Shown here piece by piece: positions 45,501 to 55,400 of a stretch of DNA of 64,000 bases. Location: assembly GCA_012845835.1 (NCBI GenBank), contig JABAKD010000001.1:11863501-11927500 (forward strand), written 5' to 3'. Below the pieces are notes generated by a model that saw nothing but the letters and a program-made list of their open reading frames with translations, ran no database searches and was not told the DNA's origin. This DNA is from Undaria pinnatifida (Eukaryota > Sar > Phaeophyceae > Laminariales > Alariaceae). Each line of letters opens with the position of its first letter. Within the stretch, counting starts at the first letter, position 1. A program made the position numbers and the translations under genes.

Positions 45501-48500
45501 TTTTCAGAGCTTGTGCCCCCCACCCTCTCTCTATTAATGCGGCAAGGCGGGGCTAAAACGCTCCGAGTTGCGAAGCCATGATGTCATGTGTCGTACTGAA
45601 GATAGTATGGGAATATCACTGGGATCGGAAATACCAGGGTATAGGAGATTTTTTCGGTTGAAAGTAGAAACCGACCGGTCTTTTCATTGCCAATCAGACG
45701 GGTTTCTCTGTTTTTTTAATAAGGATATATAGACATAGAAAAAGAGCAATTCGTGCCCAAATGTGGGAGGCGTCTCTGTTAGGAGTGGGAACGGTGCTCC
45801 GTCTCGAAAGGGATGCATGGTGAACGGTCAAACGACCAGGCCAAGCAACAAACGAAGTCGCGCCTTGCTCTGTCTCGAAAGAGATGCGTGACCAATGGCC
45901 GAATGATAAAGGCAAGCAACGAATTAGTACGCCCTATGTCTGGGTCTCAGAAATAGGAGTGTTATCAGCATATATTTAGGCTGTGTCCAAGATTCCGATG
46001 ACCGAATGAACCACCACCGCCGCCCCCCTTCCCCGTCGCCCGCCGTTTCCCTTCCCCCCTTCCTCTGTCCACTACCTTGCACTTCGTATGATATTTAACA
46101 GACCTGGGTCTATTGCGCTTCGAGAAGGGGGGGGACGAGAGCCCGACTGTCCCCTCCTTGTGTCGTTCGAGGACGGCTTTTCTCTCTACAACCCCAGCAC
46201 TGGGAAACGAGTCCCCGCCGCGGCCACCGGCGAGCCCGACGAATATGAGCAGCTGCCCCACACCAGGCTCAACGATGGCAGGTAATAATAAAACGCAAAA
46301 AAAAAGGTCTTGAGTCTAGTCTATGGTGGTTGCCCGTTTACGACTGCCGTTGAAAGGATTGCTGTTTTATCGTCATTCCATGTACCGCACTCTAGTGCCG
46401 GCACTACAGCGGCAACCGGCACTACTCCGCACCCTGTCACTGCAGGTTGTTACCGTCTGTGCCAAGCGATTTCACAGGTACTATTTTTTTTTTTTTCTTC
46501 TCACACTTTTTACTTTCCAGCTTCTGGACAAGCCGTGGTCACAGGTGTCATCCCTTCTCCCCCCCGGTTCTTGCCTTCAGTTTTCATCGCGCATAGGGTT
46601 CGGCAATCCCAGTGCTCGTCGATTTTTCATCGAATGTTGCTAACTCACGCTCTCGCGCTTTCCGCTAGTCAATTTGTGCACAAGAAAAAGTCCCAACGAA
46701 TTTGTACGAGTATGCACTCGGCGGGGCTCGAACTCACGAAACTGACCTATACCGGGCTCGAGGATAACCTGATACGCCACCGGGGCGACCGACTATAGCG
46801 GGCAGCCGGTACTATAGAGGGAACTCTACTGTTGTCAGCCCCCCCCTCAAATGTGGGTGCGGCTCTGAGGCAGGGAACAAAGCACGCAAGCTAGCGGGCA
46901 AACGGCGCTCAATTATTTTGAAGCACCGCAAACATAATCGCACACTGATTCCAAGTAGTTCATTCCCGAAGGCGTGCGTGCAGTTCTAAGCGAGAAAACG
47001 AGCGCGCAAGCATAAAGGCAACGCTCAACCCTATGAGTACCGCAAAAAGGATCCCACACTGCTCCCACGTAGCTTGTCCCTCCATAAAGCGCGTGCAGTT
47101 TTCCACGCAGCAGACAGATGGCTTATATACCGAGCTTGGTTGGCCAATCCAGGGACTACCTCATGTCTGCTCACGTTATCAGCAAGCGACCCAACTCGCT
47201 TGCGTTCGGCGTGCAGACAGATGGCTTATATACCGAGCTTGGTTGGCCAATCCAGGGACTACCTCATGTCTGCTCACGTTATCAGCAAGCGACCCAACTC
47301 GCTTGCGTTCGGCGTGCCTTTGCTAGCCTGCATCGGACGAGCTCCACACGCGACTGATACCGGGGTGCTCGTTTGCTATTTATAAAATACACTCTGCCCC
47401 AGGTTTCCGACACAAACATGCCTCATTCTCTTTAGAATACGAGATAGACATCGCTTTGTCCGTTAGTTTTGTTTTCGTACATATACAGACAAACGTATCC
47501 TTTGCAAAGCCAGCATTCCTGACAGAATACCGCGAATCGTGAAAATGTTATGTTTCTTTTCGACACGATTCCTGACATTTTTTGGTGTTCGTTAGGACGG
47601 AGCCTTTTGAGTTGTATTCACGATTTTGTGGACAAGACTAGGTGGAATTTGTGGCATTATGTTTGGTAATCTAAACGGGATTAAATATCGCTGCCTGCTT
47701 GAGGTCTGCCCAAGGATACGACGAGGGGGAGTACCCTCGTTTTATCTACGTAGGCTACGATCGGGGGGATTACCCTCGTTTTATCTACCTAGGGGGTACC
47801 CTCGTTTTATCGACGTGGTTTTGGCCACACGCGGGCGGAGCTCAGCACCTCGCTCAGAAACGGACCTGTTTTTTTTTTTTTTTTGTTGGTGCAGCGGAAG
47901 AATATGCCCGTGGCGGTGCATACTCGAAGTATCGCCAGACCGAGAACAACATGCGTAGCTAGCTTTTCGCAAGAGTGTTGCCCGAGTCGCTGAAAAAAAA
48001 GGCCTTGAAAAGCGACCCACCGGGTCTACGGCTATGCATGACACGAGTACCCCCCCCTTCGTTAGCCCTGCGGAAGTCCGTCTCGCGAGGGGTTCTAGGT
48101 AGCATGCACCTCGCCCTTCGTCCGACTCGCCGAACACTTCACTGCGCTCAGCGGTCGGTGCACGCGATGTCCGCCTGGTCGGTGAAGACTCGATGTGCTC
48201 CGTCCCGACATTGTGGGGATGCGAGGGTCCATACCATATGGTCATATGTACGACTACGGCCATGCCCAAACTGAGTACACCCCCGCCCTAAAACATGCTG
48301 CCTTGTCGGTGAAAACCCGACATGCTCCGTCCCGGCATTGTGGGGATGCGAGGGTCTAATAGCTACTATACCATATGGTCATACGTACGACTACGGCCAT
48401 GCACAAACTGAGTACCCCCCCCCCCACACTAAAACATGCTGCCTGGTCGGTGAAAAACCCGACGTGCTCCGTCCCGGTATTGTAGGGATGCGAGGGTCTA

Positions 48501-51500
48501 TGGTAATTCGAGTATGCATGAAATGAGTACCCCCCCCCCCCCCCTCCTACCGCCCTACTGTGTTCGTGTTCTTCTTTTTATTGTTCTACCCCTCCAGAAC
48601 TGCATCCACGTTTCGCGGGACGGTATTTGGAAGCAGTATGAAATCGTTTTTGCGTTTCTGAAAGGGTCGAGACGTGCTTCCTTCCGTTAATCGGTTTATT
48701 TATTGGTCATCCAGGTGTGACAGAGGAGGAAGGTTCATCTGCGGCGGCCTCAATCAAGAGCACATCGACGCACCCGTAGACGTCTGGAAACCCCGAGCGG
48801 GTGTTTTTCGCCTCGAGAACGGGAAGGGCGTGCGGCGGATCCTTCCGGATGAGGTTCGTTGCTGTTGCCGTCGCCGTCAAAGTTGCTGTGCAAGTCACAG
48901 TGAAAGGTACCCCTCTCCCGTGGGAATTCCCTGCCTAGGAATTTTGTAATGTCCCGGTTTGGAAAATTCTTCTGTCTCTGCTGGGAATCTTCCTTGAAAC
49001 TTCCTTCTGCGTGACACGTGCGTACGACAGGAGTTCCGCTGCTACAACTCGACCTGCTTCTCCGTTGACGGGAACATGATGTACGCTACGGACACCCCCC
49101 TCAAGAAAATCGCCTGCTACGACTACAACTCTGAGACGGGAGAGGTTTCCAACAAGAGGGCGTTCGTCGACCTCAAGGTGCGTCATTTGTGGGATAATAT
49201 ATCATAAAGCTTCCTACATGACGTGGGGTCTGTTGGTTAAGGGGAAATGGCAAAAGCGTGATTGCAGCCCTTGGCGATCAAGTCCTATCTCCGTTGAACG
49301 ACTTTTCATTGCTTTAGTTGTGTGACAGAGGGGCGTACCGTTAATGTCTGTGAAAATGATTTTGTTTTGTCCTGCCGTTTACGTTCCTTTTTGGCGTTAC
49401 CGGAAGGTCTCCCCTTCGGCTACTCCTGCATGTAGATGCCGGTCGTTAATATGTGCATGTATGAACGCACAACGGACTACTTCTGCATATATGCAGGTGT
49501 ACTTACCATTGTCATAGGAGGTGTTAAACAGACTCTTGGTGCACGTAGGTGCTTATCATTAGCAATTGTACGTATTTGGTAATGTGGCGTTTCTCGTTTT
49601 TTTTTGGCGTTTCAGGACGGTTTTCCCGACGGCGCCAGCGCCACGTTCCACGCGGAAGGCTGTTTCGCTGCCTAAGGGGCTTACAAAATATATGGCACAC
49701 CTTATGATACCACGCCTTCCCCAAAGTTGATTCTCGGTATGCTCGAACAACAAGTACGCCGCTCTTCAAAATGCCCAATCACGCCAAAGTTGGATGTTTG
49801 CTATTTCCAAAATCGCTCGCTTGGAAAAAATTAAGAAAAGTTTTGAAACCGACGAACATCATATGCAACCCAAAGCCAACTAACCAACGGAAATGATCGG
49901 TTATTCCGGGAGGACATTTGTTTTCCGGACCAACTATGGCAAGTAAAGCTGGGGAATATATCGGGTCCTAATTACTGTGGTCCTCCGTACTAGAAATGAC
50001 ACAAAATGATAGGAACACCTATTTCTAACCTACTTTTTATATGTTTTTTTTTGGTGGGTTGGGTTCGAGTTGACCATGGATTGTGACGTTCGATCGTTTC
50101 AATACTATTGTGTACTGTTTTTTTCCTCCCACCCCAACTCCTTTCTACGCAACCAAAGTTGGTGGCTCGCAAACATCCTAGTCGATGAAACCTTTCTTTT
50201 GGGTTAATTTTAGTTTGGCTTGTATTTGGCGTTACAGGACGGTTTCCCCGACGGCGCCACGGTCGACGCGGAAGGCTGTCTGTGGGTGGCCCTGTATGGC
50301 TCGGGAGCAGTCCGTCGTTACAGCCCCACTGGAGAGCTCCTGCGGACGATCGAGGTGAGCAGCATATACGGCGGCATTTCCGACCTTCTGGTTGGCCCTA
50401 TACGGGGTTCGCGGTAGTTTTCTTCAACGTTCTTGTGAAGGGCAGCGACCGGACCCCCCCCCCCCGCCCCCCCCCCCCTCAAGGTTTTGATGGGTTGCGA
50501 CTAAACGCACGTTTTTGGCGTGTGTTCACGCCTGCGCTGTTTTTTTTACACGTTTTTCATCAGGAATCGTGACATCGCTATCAATAGTTGGCCGTTTTTT
50601 TCGATGTCAAGTTCGCGGCAAGACCAAGCTTTTTGTTTCGTCTCATCGACTCGTGACATATACTTTGTTCGCTACAAAACCGACCCTAGGCGCACCATTT
50701 TCAGCATTGTTTCGTGGATGTTCCTCTTTCTCACGTTAGGTTGACCAGGCATGTTTTTGGATAGGAGACGGGAGTGAAGGGAATCCGTTGCGTCGCGCTT
50801 GTTGCCCCGGAATTGGTTTTCAAATATATATATACAAAATACACATGAAAGGAATTGTACTGCAATCACAGTATGCTTACCGGCGTGTGCTTCTGTGCAA
50901 CCACCCCGTTAAGCCTCGTGGTACAGAGAGTACCCCCGTTTTAGAGGGCACCGTGACACCCGAATTTGACCGCTCGCATCGCCGCACCGCTCTTGTCTCA
51001 GATTCGGTATCATGTAGGCTTTATTGTATTGGCGTCACAAGACGCGACAAGCCAATTTGACCGTTCTTGAGTCGCGAACGCTCTTATCCCGGGGCGCTCT
51101 TAAACCGGGGTGCTCACTATATTACTTTGAACGATTTTGCTGTTGGACATCTGACGAAAACGGTTTAGGTGCCGGGAGCGAAGAGGATAACGTGTGTCGC
51201 TTTCGGAGGCCCGGAGCTGGACATCCTCTTCATCACGTCGGCTAGGTGAGGACAAGTGCCACGTGCGAGGAAGCCCGCTATTTACTCGACAGGGGTACCA
51301 GCTATTGCCTGGTTTGTTTTGGGCTTAATGTTTGACGGGGCTCCTCAATCGACTAGCTACCCAAAATCGTTGGAGTTTCAGTGTTCCCTCTGATGCTGTT
51401 CGTAGCCGGTGTGTAATAGGCCATGGGATTGTTCATAGGGGTTGTACTGTCATTTCGTGGCTCTTTATCAACACAGAGCTTGTCAAGGCAGGAACCTCAT

Positions 51501-52474
51501 ATACAGTTTCTGCACCTATATTGGTATGGCATTAGCCGTCGTCGCGTAGACAACACACTGAAGTTTTGTTTTATCGGATCGCTCGCAAAAAATAATGTCA
51601 TCAATCATCAATCACACTAATTACATCAATCACACCTTGCTAGTGGCTAGGGTTACACTTCAAAACCAAACTCGTGGTGGGGATACATATTGTACTGTTG
51701 CACGTGTCTGAGGGCGAGTAGGCGTAGTGATTCTTGGCCAAGATGACACTGCCCAATATCAATAGTAAGATGTGTTTTTGTGTTCGACCTCTAAATGGCT
51801 ACGCTCGCTTTTAGGGACGGGGATACTTTTTTTTTTGGCATCCTCAGGCGAACGGGTATAAGTGAAACCTTTCGCTCACTGCGCTGCGACCCATGAGCTT
51901 TGGCCGCATGCTGCGCGACGCAACGATGCTGTCGTGGCAACGGCAGCGCATGCTCCAGCAACCTCCGGACGCGTGAGCATGTCGTCGCGATGACCCTTAT
52001 CCCCATTGCCCTTATCGCTAGCTGGACGCTGTGCATGTGTACATTGTCGGAAGGCAAAGTAAACAATAGCTACACCATGCAAAGTAAACTATAGCTACAC
52101 CATGTCGAAGGTACCATGCCTTGTACAATATAGAAGTTACAATACCTTGATACAACATACCAGGGACGTGTGTAGTTGCCATGTCTTTGCTGATGGGTTT
52201 CTGACCGATACCGAGCGCGACGCAGGAAGACATCGCCGCCGCATCTACCCACCCTTCCACCCAACCACCACCATTTGCCCCCCCTCCTTTCTCCCCCGCC
52301 TGCATTCCCCCACCCCCCTCTTCCCTCGCCCATTATTTTCCTTGACCATCTGGTTTGGGCGACAGTGTCGGGCTTGACGATCGGCAGCGGTTGGAACAGC
52401 CCAATGCGGGAGCAGTGTTTGCTGTCAAACTCGAGGGGGTCAGAGGGATATCGGAATGCTTCTACCGGGGCTAG
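36437..52474 (+). CDS. SMP-30/regucalcin/gluconolactonase-family protein, whole gene (9 exons)
   Basis: Nine exons (36437-36567, 41500-41651, 42591-42681, 46102-46281, 48715-48853, 49031-49177, 50238-50354, 51169-51245, 52366-52474) join in phase to 1143 nt and 380 residues. The propeller begins LLAEGVVW (Glu80) and contains VDIEGKKI, TRLNDG (Arg180, Asn182), CYNSTCFSVDG (Asn237), TDTPLKKIACYDYN, FPDGATVDAEGCLWVALY (Asp285), FITSA and GLDDRQ before a final NAGAVFAV and stop. Glu80, Asn237 and Asp285 match the metal ligands known in regucalcin, and Arg180/Asn182 match its substrate contacts. Activity on a sugar lactone is a family inference. The N-terminus is unusual: about 23 hydrophobic residues (12-34) between basic residues suggest membrane anchoring. 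Exon 1 is tied to the rest by splice phase only. Introns contain SINE, MITE and retroposon insertions. Confidence 0.88.
37378..38622. repeat. Four downstream copies of SMP-30 exon 1 donor side
   Basis: At about 37378-37455, 38010-38085, 38255-38330 and 38500-38622 the text gctaacgctagcggtagtag, then cgcgaccgcgcgttcccgtc, gaagtaagcgcaggtgatt recurs with variations. It matches the 3' end of exon 1 and its GTGATT donor (36510-36580). Expanded GCTAAC-type hexamers precede several copies. Confidence 0.78.
37710..37781 (+). mobile_element. piggyBac-like MITE, decayed copy inside repeat R2
   Basis: A 72-bp copy between TTAA at 37706-37709 and TTAA at 37782-37785. It sits within the R2 repeat (tgaatgacggggctcc before it, accgacagtcgtcggaag after it), at the same position where other R2 copies have no insertion. 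Confidence 0.7.
38783..38923. repeat. 25-bp minisatellite
   Basis: About 5.6 nearly identical copies of ggcagtgccagtactgtaca followed by tccat, with one variant base, in SMP-30 intron 1. All frames are open because 25 bp shifts phase each unit; no coding is implied. Confidence 0.95.
40231..41380. repeat. Seven upstream copies of SMP-30 exon 2 acceptor edge
   Basis: Near 40231, 40411, 40603, 40791, 41005, 41160 and 41332 the motif acccagaaacgccatggccg, then gaaaaacgcaaaacctggtt and gcctcaaagctc recurs about every 150-200 bp. The true exon 2 starts the same way at 41493. Each unit has a C-rich tract after it. Three more degenerate traces may extend back to 39880. All lie in intron 1. Confidence 0.85.
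41500..41651 (+). CDS. SMP-30 gene exon 2 (first propeller strand)
   Basis: Encodes residues 45-94: NAMAGKAQNLVWMKPL, then YLLAEGVVWCSRKQELWWV. The Glu in LAEGVVW is the family's N-terminal metal ligand. The acceptor is CCACCCAG and the donor GTAAGT (phase 1). If exon 1 is not used, translation could begin at the ATG at 41507. Seven decayed copies of this acceptor region precede it in tandem. Confidence 0.9.
42591..42681 (+). CDS. SMP-30 gene exon 3
   Basis: Completes Asp95 and encodes residues 96-124, giving WWVDIEGKKIMRLFSPG across the junction (family pattern WVDI-G-kv-r-dp). The acceptor AACCCAG enters in phase 1 and the donor GTGAAA leaves in phase 2. A decayed copy of its donor end lies at 42796-42830. 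Confidence 0.88.
42796..42830. repeat. Decayed copy of SMP-30 exon 3 donor side
   Basis: aacggggaggggtgagatgt then acctaccagatgg resembles cacggaggggtgggatgtgc then ctacaaggtga at the exon 3 donor (42655-42690). Short and therefore less secure than the other copies. Confidence 0.5.
42875..42955 (-). mobile_element. piggyBac-like MITE, intact copy in SMP-30 intron 3
   Basis: An 81-bp copy of the same family in inverted orientation, with TTAA at 42871-42874 and 42956-42959. The ends are CCCCTTTAC and CTAAAGGGG. It lies in the intron between exons 3 and 4 of the SMP-30 gene. Confidence 0.82.
43536..43944 (+). mobile_element. Poly-A retroposon with 7-bp target duplication, in SMP-30 intron 3
   Basis: The segment ends in a run of 21 A (43924-43944) and is bounded by gatacga at 43529-43535 and 43945-43951. 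This indicates insertion by target-primed reverse transcription. The body contains perfect short hairpins, for example ggcagcttgcgctgcc (near 43726) and ccggaaagatgacattccgg (near 43637). No recognisable reverse transcriptase is present, so it is either a 5'-truncated LINE or a structured-RNA-derived SINE. Confidence 0.72.
45743..45938 (-). repeat. Dispersed repeat R1, copy 4
   Basis: Reverse-orientation copy: tgcccaaatgtgggaggcgt, aggagtgggaacggtgctcc gtctcgaaaggg, then a partial second unit (gctctgtctcgaaagagatg, caatggcc, ggcaagcaac). It lies in SMP-30 intron 3. Confidence 0.65.
46102..46281 (+). CDS. SMP-30 gene exon 4
   Basis: Encodes residues 126-184: PGSIALREGGG, LLVSFEDGFSLYNPSTG and HTRLNDG. 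The last motif supplies the substrate-contacting Arg and Asn known in regucalcin. The acceptor TTTAACAG enters in phase 2, and the donor GTAATA leaves phase 2 to make Arg with exon 5. A SINE lies 200 bp downstream in the intron. Confidence 0.94.
46485..46791 (-). mobile_element. tRNA-related SINE with poly-A tail, in SMP-30 intron 4
   Basis: Read on the minus strand, the head has an A-box-like tggcgtatcagg and a B box gttcgagcc (RNA polymerase III internal promoters). A body and a terminal A run (46485-46497) follow. The 5-bp duplication actat flanks it at 46480-46484 and 46792-46796. A relative without the SINE exists near 14690-14725 (gatttcacaggcactatagc), showing the unoccupied site. Confidence 0.82.
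47111..47316. repeat. Perfect 103-bp tandem duplication
   Basis: Two identical units, 47111-47213 and 47214-47316, both starting cagacagatggcttatatac and ending gcgttcggcgtg. Complete identity implies a very recent event. It lies in SMP-30 intron 4. Confidence 0.95.
48176..48540. repeat. Three-unit 130-bp tandem array ending in gagtac plus C run
   Basis: Units begin tggtcggtgaa, then acgtgctccgtcccgg, ttgtggggatgcgagggtct, catatggtcatacgtacgac and end ctgagtaccccccc or atgagtacccccc. They lie just upstream of SMP-30 exon 5. The end resembles a splice donor followed by poly-C, as at the ends of R1. Confidence 0.85.
48715..48853 (+). CDS. SMP-30 gene exon 5
   Basis: Encodes residues 186-231: CDRGGRFICGGLNQEH, then GVFRLENGKGVRRILPDE. 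Together with exon 4 it forms the family motif NDG-CD-GRF. The acceptor is CATCCAG. The donor is GTTCGT after GAG, a weak but GT-type site whose phase fits exon 6. Confidence 0.92.
49031..49177 (+). CDS. SMP-30 gene exon 6
   Basis: Encodes residues 232-280: FRCYNSTCFSVDGNMMYATD, then KKIACYDYNSETGEVSNKRA and FVDLK. The Asn in CYNSTC is a metal ligand, and the SVDG-MY-TDT motif is a family hallmark. The acceptor is ACGACAG; one codon later a second AG (after GAG) would remove a single Glu. The donor is GTGCGT, phase 0. Confidence 0.94.
49608..49676 (+). pseudogene. Broken copy of SMP-30 exon 7 acceptor half
   Basis: ttggcgtttcag followed by gacggttttcccgacggcgc matches the exon 7 start (ttggcgttacag, gacggtttccccgacggcgc) at 50227-50260. 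It keeps the PDGA codons and the gcggaaggctgt block, then diverges and hits TAA at 49674. It retains a usable-looking acceptor but has no downstream donor, and it would truncate the protein. Confidence 0.88.
50238..50354 (+). CDS. SMP-30 gene exon 7
   Basis: Encodes residues 281-319: DGFPDGATVDAEGCLWVALY, then GSGAVRRYSPTGELLRTIE. The PDG aspartate is the family's catalytic and metal-binding Asp. The acceptor is GTTACAG and the donor GTGAGC, both phase 0. A broken copy of the first half lies 0.6 kb upstream at 49608-49676. Confidence 0.96.
51169..51245 (+). CDS. SMP-30 gene exon 8
   Basis: Encodes residues 320-344, VPGAKRITCVAFGGPELDIL then FITSA. This matches the family's p-t-vaFGG-l-tLyvTSA strand. 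The acceptor is GGTTTAG; the donor GTGAGG leaves phase 2, making Ser with exon 9. Confidence 0.94.
52366..52474 (+). CDS. SMP-30 gene exon 9 (C-terminus, stop)
   Basis: Encodes residues 346-380: VGLDDRQRLEQPNAGAVFAV, then a short tail ending FYRG and TAG at 52472-52474. The family ends the same way (GL-eeqla--P-aG-lfav, then a final strand). The acceptor is GGCGACAG, after a C-rich pyrimidine tract. Confidence 0.93.
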
Positions 52475-55400
52475 GTGATCAGCGATGTCGTTTGCATCCT
52501 CTTGCCGATTTTGTTTGTTATCGTTTGCACTACAGTAGCTTTCCTGTCTAGCTCGTGGAAGGTTTGCTTTTTTCTCGTTGAGCGGCCCTGCTTAACGGCG
52601 TTTTTATTTTTTTTTTACAATAGCTAGGTAAAACACCGGACCTGTGTGTGTGGCTCCCTCACGATAAGGTCGATGCTCGACTTTTGCAAACTGCACTTCA
52701 TCGGTCGATTTTTTCTGGGATGTGTTTTATGCATTTTTGTCTTTTGGCGAGAAGGGCGATTCGTTCGAGTCGCGTAGTATGTCGATTTTAGTTATGTTGA
52801 TGCTGACGTTCGTGTTTTTTTTTTTCCTCCGCGTGTTTTTAAGGCCGTTTGTACGCTTATTGTTCTTTCGTCTGCTGTTGTTTTGTCTGTTTTTGTTCTT
52901 CCAGTTATAGGCAAGAACGACGGGGTGTTCTAGCCACACAATGTTATTTTTTGGATGGCAAAGAGAAAAAAACAAAAGTGCAAGTTACCCTGTTGACTTT
53001 TTATTATTTTGGTGAGGGAATGCGGAGCGCTACTGAAATTTGCTTGCGGGAGAGGAGAAGGGGGGGGGGGGGATACAGAGGGAGACGAAGAGGAGGAGGG
53101 GGGCGGGGGGGGGGGAGGAGGGTTGGGGCGAGGGAGAGAGAGGGGGGGGAAGGATAAAATGATGAGCTCGGCAGCTTATTTAGGTGTGGAAATTGGACGG
53201 GGCAACACCGGACGCCCTGGGTTGTTCACGCCCAACTGTTGCAGTCGACGAACTCGAGAGCGTCGAACAGTTGTCTACGGCATGTCTTCTTGGACCTTAT
53301 TATTATTTTTTTTTGTTAGGCGCTAGATGTTGTATCCAGAGTTTTCACCCGCGTCTAACCTCGTACTGCCGAATTGCACTCGGAACAGCTGATGCTGCCG
53401 CGAATATAAAAATTCGACACATCCCTAAACGCACGGCGGAGGCCTCCCAATAGCGCAGGCTAAATAGTGCCACTGATGTCTATCGCCCAACCAGAACGAA
53501 ACCTCCAACGATTATATATTCACAGTGTGCTGTCGCGTATTGTGACCAGAACGAAACACCTGGCTCTTGCGCCGACAGCCCCGTCATGCGCGACTTACAG
53601 CAAATGACGACGGCTCATGCCGGCAGGTAGCGTGCCATTGTCGTCCTCAGGCGCCAAGGGGATAAGAGTGGTTGATGGCAGCGATACTCTATTTAGCGAA
53701 GGATGGCTGATAATCGAAAGGGGGTGTGCCCAATCCTACAACAATTTCAGCTCAAATATTATGTGTCGTGGTACTGTACCTTCGGTAGACGTGGAGCCCA
53801 GACAAAATATCTCTCGCTGCTGTAGGTGTGCTCTCTCGTGCTGTCGCCAGGAAGAAGAATACAGACCTTGACGGCAACCCCATAAATTCACTTATCACGG
53901 TAAACATACCAGATATCCAGAGAACCGTACAGGTCGGTGCACCGACTGTTGTGCCTGTTGTGTTTGTCCCTGGTGCTGCACTCGCGGTAGTAAATTATTC
54001 GACATAGCTTGTCTCGCACCGAACAGCAGCAATACCTCTCAGTTACACACGAACAGCTTGGCGGAGTGTGAACGACTTAGACACCAGAAGGAGGCAGCTT
54101 TACTGCGTGCGAGTGTTGCTGAGATGTGACGCGTGATCCCTCAGCTAACCCCGCCTTTCCACCTCGCGGCCGGTTACATGCTTTCGGGACTACACGACCA
54201 CATAACATAAAAAATGCACACATGCCTTCTTCTGCACACTGTGTGAGTTGCAGTGCGTTGCTTGTAGCCTAATGCGGCTGATCGGAGCGTACACGTCTTT
54301 GAGACACATCATGGTCAAATCAATATACGGGACAGAGCTCGTAATCCTCGGAAATATTTCTTCTCATTAATATTGAAACGTAATAATTGACTTCCTAGGC
54401 ACAAGCAGATGCAACTTATACCACGGTCCGTGCTACTGCGTTCGCAATATACATATTGCACTGTACAGTCACATGCACCGCTCGCACATGTCTTAGGCAG
54501 GAGTGCCTACAGTCTTTGAGCTCGGCGGCCATTATAAATACATAGACCACGCCGAACACCAACACACAACCGCGACCATCCTTGCTAATGTCGACGTACC
54601 GCCAGTGCCCCACATCAAGATCATACAACGCATACAATTGTTGCCGTCACTGACCAGGTACGTACTGGCTGTCCAAGCACTATACAAGCTGGTCGGCGAG
54701 GGTGACATGCATCGTGATGTATGACTGGTGCTTTTCCCCCACTACATTATGCGATGCAATCTTTGAAGTCTCCCTCCGATCAGAAGAAAATCGTTGTATG
54801 GGACGTTAGCAGGTTGCGCACAGGCAATTGCTCTACGGGATAGACAGTATGGTCACGCAAAATTGCTGTGACCATAAAATTGGCTGTTTTTCGGAAGGTG
54901 GAAACATGATGCGGGGTAGCGCGGCATGAATGTCTACGGTACGCCACCAGTTCCCCCACGCTATAGACTGTCTAAACCGCGAGGTTTAATGATCCTGGCC
55001 TCTCTGATGACGTCGGCGGCCGATCGCACGCAGAACCAACGTTTGTGAGGCTATATTAGGCCACCCGGTAACGCTTGCAAGAAGTTCGTGTATATACGTG
55101 ACGCTATTCACTGGGGCGTAGAGGTGAGGCTGTGTGCATAACATTTCAATCATTATTATTTCCCCCATGCGACAATGTGCAGCAACGTCGATAACTCACA
55201 CTCATTCCCAAACGTGTGCATTATAATTACAATAATTAGTTTCGAATTCCCTTTTGCTAGTCAGTATACGGTATTGCTACAATACCACTGTCGGCGGTGA
55301 CACCTGTCGGGGATGATTTTCGTGTGGGCTTCTTTTCGGTGTGTGAAGACGAACGTCTACGGGTGACCGTTGGTTGTATCATTGGAGATATGGATACATA

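Noticed and set aside
46720-46791. Possible tRNA gene on the minus strand
   Set aside because: It has A- and B-box-like sequences but no cloverleaf stems, and the sequence recurs as a SINE head at 30.5 kb.
47111-48540. Considered a CRISPR-like array because of direct repeats
   Set aside because: The repeats are head-to-tail units of 103 and about 130 bp without unique spacers, in an intron of a eukaryotic gene.
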